34,474 nt of DNA from Gammaproteobacteria bacterium (GTDB lineage Bacteria; Pseudomonadota; Gammaproteobacteria; Legionellales; Legionellaceae). The stretch is taken from NCBI GenBank assembly GCA_030147635.1, contig JASBUZ010000011.1:1-34474 (forward strand). Reading direction: 5' to 3'. The notes below the pieces were generated by a model. The model was not told the DNA's origin. It saw nothing but the letters and a program-made list of their open reading frames with translations, and did no database searches. This document shows, in pieces, positions 1 to 7,490 of the stretch. The stretch's first letter is position 1; each line of letters begins with the position of its first letter. The translations under genes were made by a program, and so were the position numbers.

Positions 1-10
1 TAATACGGAG

Positions 11-47
11 TATCAACCTGCTTTAGCAGATTGATATAAGTTTTTTT
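11..47 (+). terminator. Probable rho-independent terminator
   Basis: Arms 11-22 and 25-36 pair over 12 positions with one mismatch around a 2-base centre. A run of seven T follows at 41-47. The T-run lies on the + strand side, so it would end a + strand transcript entering from outside the window. It is also just downstream of the likely 3' fragment of a minus-strand gene, so the two transcripts converge here. Confidence 0.5.
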
Positions 48-58
48 GAGGGGTAGGA

Positions 59-140
59 CTAACCAGAGTTTGCTAGATAATTTGAATAGATGACAAAATA
101 GGTAGGACCGGCTTTTCCGAAACCTAGCGGGGTCAGCGGT
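59..140 (-). pseudogene. Possible 3' fragment of the secreted-protein gene split by the IS
   Basis: Read on the minus strand from the edge of the insertion sequence, one frame gives about 26 residues (PLTPLGFGKAGP, then a Tyr/Asn-rich tail ending YLANSG) and a TAG stop at 59-61. The composition is like a natural protein C-terminus and would continue the interrupted gene on the other side of the element. Another minus frame also stays open through this short stretch. No perfect target duplication joins the two sides. The link to the 5' fragment is therefore inference. Confidence 0.3.
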
Positions 141-146
141 CAGGGC

Positions 147-1247
147 CTACGCATGAAAAATTTTTTTGACGCAAATTAAAAGGTGTTTAACCGACATGGA
201 GTTTTTCCTCATTAGGCTTTTGATTGATTGGCCTGGTTTTTGTTTGCATTTCTGAAGGCCATTCAAAGCCCACTTTCTTAAAATATCAATGTTTTCAGCT
301 GCGTTATCATTTCTAATACAGGCACCATCCTCATTAAAAACCACATCAAGTCGCCAGTGTAATTGGTTTTCTATGGCCCAATGAGCGCGCGCAGCCTGAT
401 TTAGCAGACGAGCATTGGGCGCTAGTGAGGAAATATAAAATCGTTGCTCTTCATGGCGCTTCCCCTTTTTCTCGACAAAGGATTTCACCATGCCAATACT
501 TTTCAATCCCGGCCAGTCGTGCTCTTTTTGCAACCAATCAATATCACCAGATGAATAGGCTATGCGCTGTTCAAGACGTCCATGGCCTTTATCATTTTCT
601 TCTGAGCTAATACATGTTGCAAGAAAATTTGGATCATTAAAGTAGGTAGAAACATCTTGGTGTAGTGTGCCTTGGTTGCCTTTTAGCGAGATAACATAAT
701 CACCTCCTTGTGCAACAATTTGGGCACAAATTCCTCGCTGGGCACCCATGGCATCAATTGTTACAATACGGTTCTCTAAATCCAATAGCTCGATTAATTT
801 GGGCAGCGCCGTAATTTCATTGCTTTTCTTATCGACTTTCTCTTGTGCTAGCACAAGTTGATTTGCATGACACCAGGCACTCACAATATGCAATGCCTTT
901 TCATCGCCACTGTGACGAATGGTCTTTCCGTCTAAATTTATAAAAGTCGAGGTTAATTTAGACAAAGATGCCGTGAATAATTGAAACGATTGATAAAACT
1001 GGGATGGGCTTATGGCATCCCAAAAACGCTGATAAGTATCATGACTTGGCGGCCCATAAGGAAAATCAAAATACTCTTCAAGCGCTTCATAATGAGCTTC
1101 GGTAAAATCAGCAAAACCACTAAAACTATCGATACCAGCAAGACTCGCAAGTAATGTGGTGCCTATTATCATCATGAAGGGGTGTTTTTGATTTCGCTGC
1201 GACCTAGGGTCGTCTATATCTGAGAAATATTTTAATGCTTCCTGCAC
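147..1247 (-). CDS. ISAs1-family transposase
   Basis: This 366-residue protein has the ISAs1 (DDE) architecture. The N-terminal motif FSDIDDPRSQRNQKHP is typical of the family's DUF4338-like/DDE_Tnp_1-associated domain. It is followed by INLDGKTIR (D106), VTIDAMGAQ (D165) and AIENQLHWRLDV (E293), the likely catalytic triad. The length is full for the family, so the gene looks intact. The start is GTG at 1247 with an AAGGAG ribosome site about 9 bases upstream. That site lies in the second arm of a perfect hairpin at 1255-1276, so reading from an outside transcript should be poorly translated. The TAG stop sits within the terminal inverted repeat, so the last residues (FHA) are encoded by the IS end itself. 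The host gene it interrupts runs in the same direction, which makes read-through plausible. Confidence 0.92.
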   Translation of the reverse strand: MQEALKYFSDIDDPRSQRNQKHPFMMIIGTTLLASLAGIDSFSGFADFTEAHYEALEEYFDFPYGPPSHDTYQRFWDAISPSQFYQSFQLFTASLSKLTSTFINLDGKTIRHSGDEKALHIVSAWCHANQLVLAQEKVDKKSNEITALPKLIELLDLENRIVTIDAMGAQRGICAQIVAQGGDYVISLKGNQGTLHQDVSTYFNDPNFLATCISSEENDKGHGRLEQRIAYSSGDIDWLQKEHDWPGLKSIGMVKSFVEKKGKRHEEQRFYISSLAPNARLLNQAARAHWAIENQLHWRLDVVFNEDGACIRNDNAAENIDILRKWALNGLQKCKQKPGQSIKSLMRKNSMSVKHLLICVKKIFHA

Positions 1248-1254
1248 GTCACAA

Positions 1255-1276
1255 AGCTCCTTTTACAAAAGGAGCT
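1255..1276 (-). promoter_or_regulatory. SD-sequestering hairpin in the transposase leader
   Basis: AGCTCCTTTT at 1255-1264 and AAAAGGAGCT at 1267-1276 are perfect complements with a 2-base centre. On the minus strand the downstream arm contains the AAGGAG ribosome site of the transposase. A transcript entering from outside would fold and hide this site. A weak promoter-like pair (TTTAAC, 17 bases, GATATT) lies just upstream within the IS end. A transcript starting there would begin inside the first arm and escape full pairing. The structure is seen. The control role is inferred from the known IS10/IS50 logic. Confidence 0.6.
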
Positions 1277-1329
1277 AATATCGCCTATTTTAATGCTTTG
1301 TTAAATATTTTTTTCATGCGTAGGCCCTA

Positions 1330-1540
1330 CGGGGGTGGATGTATTGTTTGTAACACAGTAAAAAACGTGTTTTACATAGTCGCTGTTTACCCGGCCCTTG
1401 GGTGAGAACGGAACACCCGGACAGCTTGTGATGCTATATAAGGCGCCAGGTGTACCAGCACCTTCGGTAGTATCTGCACAGCTTATAGAGGCTGCAAGTA
1501 GGCCTAAGCAACTTAGGCCGATTCGATTGAAATAGTTCAT
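1330..1540 (-). pseudogene. 5' part of a small exported protein gene cut by ISAs1
   Basis: The gene starts at ATG 1540 with AAGGA about 8 bases upstream and lies 15 bases after the barrel-protein gene, so the two are probably one operon. The N-terminus has two basic/polar residues followed by a hydrophobic core (IGLSCLGLLAASISC), a Sec signal peptide. The cysteine lacks a standard lipobox, so signal peptidase I cleavage is more likely. About 70 native residues remain. They contain three further cysteines, which suggests disulphides in an exported protein. The frame then runs into the insertion sequence and stops at 1301-1303. The family is not recognised. Confidence 0.55.
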
Positions 1541-1555
1541 AAATAAAATCCTTTT

Positions 1556-2311
1556 TTACGCAGTGTATAGGATACTAAACTGTAATTCATTGACGTAGAG
1601 GTTACTTGCACCTAGTCGTGCTTGGGTTGTTTGGCCATTAGCAGGACCTAACTGATACTTACCCCAGTCAGCAAACTCATACCCTACAGCTACTTGGAAA
1701 TGTGAATTCACTTTCCCTTGCAAGCCTGCGCCAAAGGCATAGCTCACCGACGAGACCGTGTTACTTACAAAAGGAGGTTGTAAAACTGCCGTATCAATCG
1801 TGCGGGTGGTGTAGTAGCCTGTTGAGCGGTTAAAACCCCCACCAACCTCACCAGAAAGATAAGGCTGGAGACCTTTGAATTTGTACTTAGGCTCGGTTTC
1901 AACAACGCGTGCCTTGAAGGCGACTCGAAATTGATTGACTTTGTAGTTATAAGTGAAGTTACTGAAGTTTGGGCTTGCATCCTGCCAGACATCGCCTCGC
2001 ATTTTGGCCGTTCCACTACCTGTAAAGGCTACCCCAACTGCTCCCTCGAGTGTTTTATAGAATGGAGTTTGTACGGCTAGAAAAATTGCCCCACTGCCAA
2101 GTGCGGTATAAGCGCTATTTGGGACATAGGTGTTCTGGACGACAGGCTGCAAGGTGAGTGTTTGGGTTTTGCCACCCGACTGCCAGGCAGGGCCACCACT
2201 CAGCATGAGAAGCGGAGTGTAAGTTCTAGTAGCCTCTCCCATGGTACCACTATAAGCAGGGGCAATGAGCGAAGAGAGAATGAGGCCAGGAATGAGTTTT
2301 TGTTTTAGCAT
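1556..2311 (-). CDS. Outer-membrane beta-barrel protein
   Basis: The chosen start is ATG 2311 (MLKQKLIPGLILSS), because an AAGGA site precedes it and the signal peptide begins there. An upstream in-frame ATG at 2359 would add 16 residues before the signal. The protein is about 251 residues. It has a Sec signal cleaved near PAYS|G, then alternating polar/hydrophobic strands with many aromatic residues, and near the end a segment (YEFADWGKYQLG) followed by NLYVNELQFSILYTA. That final pair of strands is typical of a barrel family abundant in Legionella and relatives. The last residue is Ala rather than the classic Phe. No enzymatic motif is present. It is likely a porin-like or structural surface protein and shares a transcript with the IS-interrupted small protein. 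Confidence 0.7.
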   Translation of the reverse strand: MLKQKLIPGLILSSLIAPAYSGTMGEATRTYTPLLMLSGGPAWQSGGKTQTLTLQPVVQNTYVPNSAYTALGSGAIFLAVQTPFYKTLEGAVGVAFTGSGTAKMRGDVWQDASPNFSNFTYNYKVNQFRVAFKARVVETEPKYKFKGLQPYLSGEVGGGFNRSTGYYTTRTIDTAVLQPPFVSNTVSSVSYAFGAGLQGKVNSHFQVAVGYEFADWGKYQLGPANGQTTQARLGASNLYVNELQFSILYTA

Positions 2312-2368
2312 AATGACGATGTCCTTATCGTAAACACGAATAGGCTTCCAGGATAGCATATGTGTAAG

Positions 2369-3478
2369 CTAACGAACACATCCTCTCATATCAATTATCC
2401 AATATTCAGTGACTTGCTCTTGCTCGGTGATTGCAAACTGATGGTGTAGGTTAATGGTTGGGTCGCAATGCGGTACAATCAGCTCAAGCACTTCTCCGAC
2501 TTTGGGTAGCTGCACGTCTTTGTCTGCGGTGATTTTGCCGTGCTCATCGCCGAAACCGTTCCAGTCATAATGAAGACCAGGATGTGAAATAATCCGAGGT
2601 TTGGTTGCAGCATCGACATAAATGCTTTTGGTGCCCGCATCGACTGTAACATGAGTTGGGTGATTGGCGCTGATGACGGTAACCAGCATAGTCATTGCCG
2701 GCTTAAATAAATCAAACGCGTCATGGTTTTGTTTGGAAGCAATATTACGATATTCCATATCCATGACCGTATAAGAGCCGGGTTGGACTTCTGTTGTGCC
2801 GGAAATACTTAAATCAATATCATAGGTGCCTGTACCTGAGCCTGTTAGTATATCACAAGGCAGGTTATGTTTTAGAAAGTCTTGTTTGACCTGGGCTGCC
2901 TTTTCCATGACCAGACTTGAAGCTTGCTTTCTTTTCTCGAAATCACAAATGTGCTGTAGATTTCCGGCGTAGTTTTGTATGCCTAGCAATTCGAGTGAGG
3001 GACATTCATGATGAATATACTCACCCAGTGCGCGTGCTTCAGAGTAGGGTACCCCTGTTCTTTGTACTCCGGCATCAACATCCACCAGCACATTGAGTGT
3101 GAATTGATGGTTTTGGGCTGCCTCGTTGAGGGCTATGGCGTTTTCTGTTGAGTCACAAACTACAATGAGTTTTTCATCTGCTTTGCGACAAGTCATCAGA
3201 TTCTCAATTTTTTGTGGGGTGACGACAGGGGAGGTGATGAGGGTATTTTTAAGACCTTTTTGCGCAAGGACTAAAGCTTCTGAAACTTTGGCAGCACTGA
3301 CTCCAATTGCACCATGTTCTATTTGTAGCTTAGCAAGGGTCGAGCACTTATGCGTTTTAATGTGTGGACGAAGCAACTTCTGAGCCTGATTCACTTCAGA
3401 TTGCATGGTTTCTAGATTTTTGAGCAGTAGTTGCTTGTCAATGACAAGGCATGGGGTGTCCAGTTCGAATTTATGCAT
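2369..3478 (-). CDS. D-threonine aldolase / D-serine dehydratase-like PLP enzyme
   Basis: This 369-residue fold-type III PLP protein has an alanine-racemase-like N-terminal barrel and a C-terminal D-serine-dehydratase-like domain. The PLP lysine is in RPHIKTHK (K41). The C-terminal PHCDPTINLHHQF supplies the His and Cys that bind the metal (Zn or Mn) in DSD1-type D-serine dehydratases and D-threonine aldolases. GSGTGTYDID matches the phosphate-binding region. The enzyme would cleave D-threonine/D-allothreonine to glycine and acetaldehyde, or dehydrate D-serine. Sequence alone does not separate the two. A GGAAG ribosome site precedes ATG 3478. The gene lies 9 bases upstream of the barrel gene's longer frame, and both are read the same way. 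It may help the cell use or detoxify D-amino acids. Confidence 0.85.
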   Translation of the reverse strand: MHKFELDTPCLVIDKQLLLKNLETMQSEVNQAQKLLRPHIKTHKCSTLAKLQIEHGAIGVSAAKVSEALVLAQKGLKNTLITSPVVTPQKIENLMTCRKADEKLIVVCDSTENAIALNEAAQNHQFTLNVLVDVDAGVQRTGVPYSEARALGEYIHHECPSLELLGIQNYAGNLQHICDFEKRKQASSLVMEKAAQVKQDFLKHNLPCDILTGSGTGTYDIDLSISGTTEVQPGSYTVMDMEYRNIASKQNHDAFDLFKPAMTMLVTVISANHPTHVTVDAGTKSIYVDAATKPRIISHPGLHYDWNGFGDEHGKITADKDVQLPKVGEVLELIVPHCDPTINLHHQFAITEQEQVTEYWIIDMRGCVR

Positions 3479-3584
3479 GTGTTGCTTCCGAAATAGAAAG
3501 GTAGAGCTGCAATGTAATCGATTTTATGGGGGGAATGCAATGAGGAGGAAGCCGAGCTTATGAAAGAGCTCGACTAGGGATGGC

Positions 3585-4658
3585 TTAAGCTGCGAATGAG
3601 CACTGGCTTAATTCTTCGACAGAAGCGTTTGCGTCAAGCACAACTTGCTTTTCTGCCTCGATGACTTTGCTTTCTTCTGTTGTTGGTGTAACTTGCATGA
3701 AGAAAGAGCGACCAACTAAGGCTTTTGCTATTGGGTTTTCCACATCTTTATGGCTTGCGAGTCCAAGTAGTACGAAAAGTTGGGTAAACAAGTTAAGTGC
3801 TTTACGTGCCCCAGAAACAAGTGCGTGATAGATTGAGAAAAAGAGTCCTTTTTCGCTTTCAACACCGCCGTGAGTTTCGAAGCTCGTTTTTTCCATGAGT
3901 TTCAACGCATCGCTTAGTAATTCTTTTCCTGTAGCAAAGAGCGCTTTATCAAGCTTTTGCTTTTTCAACTGCTCTTTGTATTCGCCAATGGTTTTAAGGT
4001 ACGTTGTATAGCTCTCACGCATGGTTTGTGTGGCAGCGTATGCACCAAGCTTTTCAAAGTGCTTTTCAAATACATCCAATTGCTCAATGAGTTTTATTTT
4101 ATTTGTGTCAACAAAAGGTTGTTGTATGACATTTGTGGCTGTTTGGAGCAGACTTGTGTTTGGAGTGTTGTATTTGTAATAAGCGGCAGCTATACCACCC
4201 AGAACAACAAGTATGCCAACGACACCTGCAGTGGCAGTGATTGGATTTTCTAACATCCAAGTCATGAGGCTAGTAGAGGTGTCACTGGAGGTGGTGAATG
4301 GAATTAAAGCAGACGCGTTACTATCTTCTATGGCAATGCTGCTGTTAGAAGTAGATAGGTCCTCAGAAACATACTTAATAACTGTATTTATAAGGTTACA
4401 GTCTTTCAGGTTAGAGTCGCAACTATAAAGTTGTTTTGTCGTTTCATTAAAAAACAGTCTTATGCTGGGAGGGGGTACTGCAGATTGGTTGCTGGCATTC
4501 TTTGCTGCATCAACAGCAACCGCAGAAAGGTTTGCAGTAGGATGTAGAGCGGGATTAAAGTATTTATTAATTTTTTCAAGACCAGCAGCAATCATACCGA
4601 TTCCCACTGGAATGCTGACAACTGCGCCCATAATGAGTGGTGGAGGCATAACAGGCAT
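3585..4658 (-). CDS. Membrane protein of unknown function (candidate effector)
   Basis: No family is recognised. The start at ATG 4658 (MPVMPPPLIMG) is chosen because AGGAGAG lies 6 bases upstream. An in-frame ATG at 4691 would add 11 residues. The protein is about 357 residues. A hydrophobic segment near residues 8-25 (IMGAVVSIPVGIGMIAAGL) is followed by a Ser/Asn/Thr-rich stretch with two cysteines. A second strong membrane helix lies near 155-178 (AGVVGILVVLGGIAAAYYKY). A charged, probably coiled-coil region then follows, rich in Lys/Glu (KEQLKKQKLDK), with a shorter hydrophobic patch near 300 (LFTQLFVLLGLAS) and an acidic tail. Two membrane anchors plus a helical soluble region is common in effectors of intracellular Legionellales, but nothing proves secretion. 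It stands alone between oppositely read neighbours. Confidence 0.65.
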   Translation of the reverse strand: MPVMPPPLIMGAVVSIPVGIGMIAAGLEKINKYFNPALHPTANLSAVAVDAAKNASNQSAVPPPSIRLFFNETTKQLYSCDSNLKDCNLINTVIKYVSEDLSTSNSSIAIEDSNASALIPFTTSSDTSTSLMTWMLENPITATAGVVGILVVLGGIAAAYYKYNTPNTSLLQTATNVIQQPFVDTNKIKLIEQLDVFEKHFEKLGAYAATQTMRESYTTYLKTIGEYKEQLKKQKLDKALFATGKELLSDALKLMEKTSFETHGGVESEKGLFFSIYHALVSGARKALNLFTQLFVLLGLASHKDVENPIAKALVGRSFFMQVTPTTEESKVIEAEKQVVLDANASVEELSQCSFAA

Positions 4659-4728
4659 AACAAGCTCTCCTAATAAAAATAAAAGATGCATTATGATTTA
4701 AATATAAGCAAATGTAAAATAATTAACC

Positions 4729-4757
4729 TTGCATAAAAGTTTGAGAGTCGCTATAAC
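4729..4757 (+). promoter_or_regulatory. Candidate sigma-70 promoter for the MFS gene
   Basis: TTGCAT (4729-4734), a 17-base spacer and TATAAC (4752-4757) form a promoter with ideal spacing and a good -10 box but a weak -35. Transcription would begin near 4764. This favours the ATG at 4792 over earlier in-frame starts. Confidence 0.4.
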
Positions 4758-4791
4758 TATGCGAGAAATTGGTGAGTTTTTAGTGAGTGGC

Positions 4792-6072
4792 ATGAATTTA
4801 TCTTCTTCAAGAAAAGCAATGTTTGCGGGTGTTTCTGGTACAGTAATTCAGTGGTATGACTTTGCGGTGTTTGGATATTTTGCACCTATTATTGCAGCAA
4901 TTTACTTTCCCAGAGACAATTCAGTGGCCTCACTTTTGCACGTTTTTGCCGTGTTTGCTGTCGGCTATGTCTTAGCGCCGATTGGTTCTATGTTCTTTGG
5001 TTATATTGGCGATACATACGGGCGAAAGCGCGCCTTGATGATGAGTATTTTTTCGATGGCAGTGCCGACTTCGATGATAGCATTTCTGCCAGGGTATCAA
5101 ACGATTGGTATTGTGGCCCCAATCTTGATTACCCTGCTGCGTGTCACACAGGGCTTTGCTGCAAGCTCAGAGTTTACTGGCTCTGCGGTTTTTTTGGTCG
5201 AGCACGCCAAGCCTGAAAAGCGTGCTTTTTATGGCTGCCTGACGAGTTCTGCTTATAGCGTTGGCGTGATTTGCGCAGGACTTCTTACCTCATTCTTAAC
5301 AGCCTCTTTTATGCCAAGTTTTGCTTGGCGCTTTGGTTTTGGGCTTGCAGCGATTGCGGGCTTTATTGTTTTTTATTTACGCAGAAATGCATTGGAGACA
5401 CCTGTGTACCAAACTATTGCTTCGCAAAATAAACCAAAGCGTCCATTTTTAACTGCAGTAAAAACAGTGCCTTATGCCGTTATTGGCGTCGTGGGGCTTG
5501 GGGGCTTGGTTGGTATTATGACCTTTGGCACGTATGTTTTTACGGCCAGTTATTTACATCGTTATTTTGATTTTTCGTTAAGTACCGCGACGTTAATCAC
5601 AACGGCATCTCTTGCGGTAGTTGCAGTGCTTGAGCCATGTATGGCACTGATTGCAGATAGAGTGGGGCACCTCAAGCAATTAACGATAGGCATTATGGGT
5701 ATGTTTTGCTTGAGCTATCCGGTGGTGAGCTTAATTGTATCGGGGCAGCTAGGCTGGGTGTTTGTGGGGATGCTAACCATGTCTGTTTTAATCGCTACCG
5801 CATTTGCACCAATTAATGCTTATATGTTGATGTTGTTTCCTAAAAACTGTAGATACAGTGGTTTTGGGGTGTCGTTTCATTTGGGGATTTCACTTCTGGG
5901 GAGCACAAGCCCTTTGGTGTTGATGTGGCTTGCGAACCAAACGGGAGACTTTAAGGCACCGGCATACTATTATATGCTGGGTGCTGTGATTGGGTTGGTT
6001 GCTCTCGCTGTGTGTGAACATAGCCGACGGGGCTGCCCTTTGGATGTGCGATTAGTTGGAGATATTTCATGA
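4792..6072 (+). CDS. MFS transporter, metabolite:H+ symporter (ProP-like) type
   Basis: A 12-helix major facilitator. The start NLSSSRKAMFAGVSG then VIQWYDFAVFGYFAP is the hallmark of the MHS (proline/betaine, shikimate, alpha-ketoglutarate) subfamily. The cytoplasmic loop 2-3 motif is GYIGDTYGRKRAL. TLLRVTQGFAASSEF matches helix 4. From ATG 4792 it is 426 residues, normal for the family. An ATG at 4759 and a TTG at 4729 are in frame, but the former lies upstream of the inferred transcription start. The substrate cannot be read from sequence. The stop overlaps the start of the VanX-like dipeptidase by 4 bases (ATGA), so the two are translationally coupled. The transporter may take up a product of that enzyme, such as D-alanine. 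Confidence 0.87.
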   Translation: MNLSSSRKAMFAGVSGTVIQWYDFAVFGYFAPIIAAIYFPRDNSVASLLHVFAVFAVGYVLAPIGSMFFGYIGDTYGRKRALMMSIFSMAVPTSMIAFLPGYQTIGIVAPILITLLRVTQGFAASSEFTGSAVFLVEHAKPEKRAFYGCLTSSAYSVGVICAGLLTSFLTASFMPSFAWRFGFGLAAIAGFIVFYLRRNALETPVYQTIASQNKPKRPFLTAVKTVPYAVIGVVGLGGLVGIMTFGTYVFTASYLHRYFDFSLSTATLITTASLAVVAVLEPCMALIADRVGHLKQLTIGIMGMFCLSYPVVSLIVSGQLGWVFVGMLTMSVLIATAFAPINAYMLMLFPKNCRYSGFGVSFHLGISLLGSTSPLVLMWLANQTGDFKAPAYYYMLGAVIGLVALAVCEHSRRGCPLDVRLVGDIS

Positions 6073-6797
6073 GAAAGCTTAGTTTTCTACTTTGCTTTTG
6101 TACAACGGCAAGTTATGCGCTGCCGCAGGGCTTTGTGTATTTGGATGAGTATGCCCCTGATATCTTACAAGATATGCGTTACGCTACGCACCACAATTTT
6201 GTGGGTCGTCCTATTGATGGTTATAAAACAGGGACGTGTGTGCTGACAGAGGAAGCAGCACGTCGGCTCGTCAAAGTGCAGGAAGCAGTCAAGCGGTCAG
6301 GGTATAGCCTAAAGGTCTATGACTGCTATAGGCCAAAGCGTGCAGTCTCGGATTTTCTTCAGTGGAGCAAAAAAACTGATGATCAACTTATGAAAGTCGA
6401 ATTTTACCCCAAAACCAAAAAGAAAGATTTCTTTAGAAAAGGCTATGTGGCCAAATACTCTGGGCATAGCCGCGGGAGTGCGGTTGATTTGACCCTCGTC
6501 CAGTTACCGGCTAAAAAGCAAGCGATTTACCAGCCCGGACAAACTTTAACAGCTTGCTATGCGCCAGTTGGAGTACGCTTTCAGGATAATAGCATTGATA
6601 TGGGCACAGGTTTTGATTGCTTTGATAGAAGAGCACATCCCAAAAGCTTAAAAGTTTCAAAAACTGCCTACCAAAACCGAATGATGCTTCGGCGTGTGAT
6701 GGGGCGTTATGGCTTTAAGCCTTATCGCAAGGAGTGGTGGCATTTTACTTTAAGAAGTGAGCCTCACCCTCACCAATATTTTGATTTTCCAGTATAG
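6069..6797 (+). CDS. Exported D-alanyl-D-alanine dipeptidase (peptidase M15D, VanX-like)
   Basis: This 242-residue zinc peptidase should hydrolyse D-Ala-D-Ala. YCRP-type motif VYDCYRPKRAV carries the substrate-stabilising Arg. SGHSRGSAVDLT supplies zinc ligands His and Asp. KEWWHFTLRSE supplies the catalytic Glu and the third zinc ligand His. All expected residues are present. The N-terminus (MRKLSFLLCFCTTASYA) is a signal peptide with cleavage likely after SYA. The enzyme therefore works in the periplasm or outside, unlike cytoplasmic VanX of resistance clusters. The ATGA overlap with the permease upstream indicates one operon. Probable roles are cell-wall turnover or scavenging. No VanR/S/H/A partners are near, so vancomycin resistance is not implied. 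The gene ends one base before the DUF190 gene read from the other strand. Confidence 0.87.
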   Translation: MRKLSFLLCFCTTASYALPQGFVYLDEYAPDILQDMRYATHHNFVGRPIDGYKTGTCVLTEEAARRLVKVQEAVKRSGYSLKVYDCYRPKRAVSDFLQWSKKTDDQLMKVEFYPKTKKKDFFRKGYVAKYSGHSRGSAVDLTLVQLPAKKQAIYQPGQTLTACYAPVGVRFQDNSIDMGTGFDCFDRRAHPKSLKVSKTAYQNRMMLRRVMGRYGFKPYRKEWWHFTLRSEPHPHQYFDFPV

Positions 6798-6798
6798 G

Positions 6799-7119
6799 TT
6801 ATGTGGCGCCATTAGTGTTTGATTTGACTGGCCAAAAGACAATATGCATTGGCTTAACAAGCTGGGTTAAGTGCTCGATGATGGGATGCATCGTCTGTTC
6901 TTCATCAAAAAACTCGATGATGAGGGGTAAGTTCAGTGAGACATCGATGAGTCGTGACGCTTGCTCACCGGTTTCTCCAAACCCGCGAATGGCGCGAAAT
7001 ACGCTAAATCCGCGGAGTTTAGTGTCTTGTTTGAGATAATCTAAAACCTCATCTAACTCAGGTGAATTTTCAGTGAGATAAATGCGCGCTATTACAAGAT
7101 CAACCGTGTTTAAGCTCAT
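6799..7119 (-). CDS. DUF190 family protein (PII-like)
   Basis: A protein of 106 residues from ATG 7119, chosen because GGGAGGAAG precedes it and because this ATG overlaps the crcB stop by 4 bases (ATGA). The sequence shows the DUF190 pattern: LVIARIYLTE, DEVLDYLKQD, LRGFSVFRAIRGFGE, LIDVSLNLPLIIEFFDEE. The fold is PII-like, a ferredoxin-like trimer. DUF190 genes frequently accompany crcB, and the family is thought to sense or modulate fluoride export. The exact role is unproven. The Gly-rich loop RGFGETGE probably corresponds to the ligand-binding loop. Confidence 0.85.
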   Translation of the reverse strand: MSLNTVDLVIARIYLTENSPELDEVLDYLKQDTKLRGFSVFRAIRGFGETGEQASRLIDVSLNLPLIIEFFDEEQTMHPIIEHLTQLVKPMHIVFWPVKSNTNGAT

Positions 7120-7490
7120 AATTGTCTTCCTCCCCACACGCCTAACGAAACCATCAATAAACACAGTACGACATTCCCTATAATATTCAAAGCTGCCATA
7201 CCCCATCCTTCCATTTCGAATAAGTTGAGCGTTTCGATTGAAAATGATGAAAAAGTGGTCATGCTTCCCAAGAATCCAATCAAAAGGAAAGGCCTTAAGT
7301 GGTTAGCCGCACCTGAGAGTCTATCGAGCGTAAGCACAAATAAGAACCCTATTAGAAAAGAGCCAAGGATGTTGACCGTAAGTGTGCCGTAGGGAAAGTG
7401 TGGGCCGAAAAGTCGGGTGAGACTATTTGAGATAGCAAAGCGAGAAATGCCGCCAAGTCCCGCGCCTATAAATACAAGCCATATGTCCAT
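7116..7490 (-). CDS. crcB: Fluoride channel/exporter CrcB (Fluc)
   Basis: A small four-helix membrane protein of 124 residues from ATG 7490 (MDIWLVFIGAGLGGISRF), preceded by AAGGA at 5 bases. Family motifs are visible: GAGLGGISRF, FPYGTLTVNILGSFLIGFL (with the conserved Asn) and GFLGSMTTFSSFSIET, which carries the Phe/Thr/Ser track and the central Na+ site region. The protein works as a dual-topology dimer in the inner membrane and exports fluoride. It forms an operon with the DUF190 gene by ATGA overlap. No fluoride riboswitch motif is seen upstream, so induction must be otherwise or absent. Confidence 0.92.
   Translation of the reverse strand: MDIWLVFIGAGLGGISRFAISNSLTRLFGPHFPYGTLTVNILGSFLIGFLFVLTLDRLSGAANHLRPFLLIGFLGSMTTFSSFSIETLNLFEMEGWGMAALNIIGNVVLCLLMVSLGVWGGRQL

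Larger units (their letters stand above)
143..1327 (-). mobile_element. ISAs1-family insertion sequence
   Basis: The element is bounded by 18-base terminal inverted repeats that match exactly, GGGCCTACGCATGAAAAA at 143-160 and its complement at 1310-1327. A matching second base just outside suggests the ends could extend to about 141 and 1329. One transposase gene on the minus strand fills it, and its stop codon lies inside the left repeat. ISAs1 elements usually make short target duplications. None is evident in the flanks, which suggests rearrangement or decay after insertion. It interrupts a small exported-protein gene transcribed in the same direction. Confidence 0.88.

Noticed and set aside
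3553-3572. CGAGCT/AGCTCG hairpin as terminator of the unknown membrane-protein gene
   Set aside because: Only 6 base pairs, an 8-base loop and no T-run on the minus strand.
6069-6797. VanX-like gene as a vancomycin-resistance cluster
   Set aside because: No vanH, vanA or two-component genes are present, and the protein has a signal peptide.
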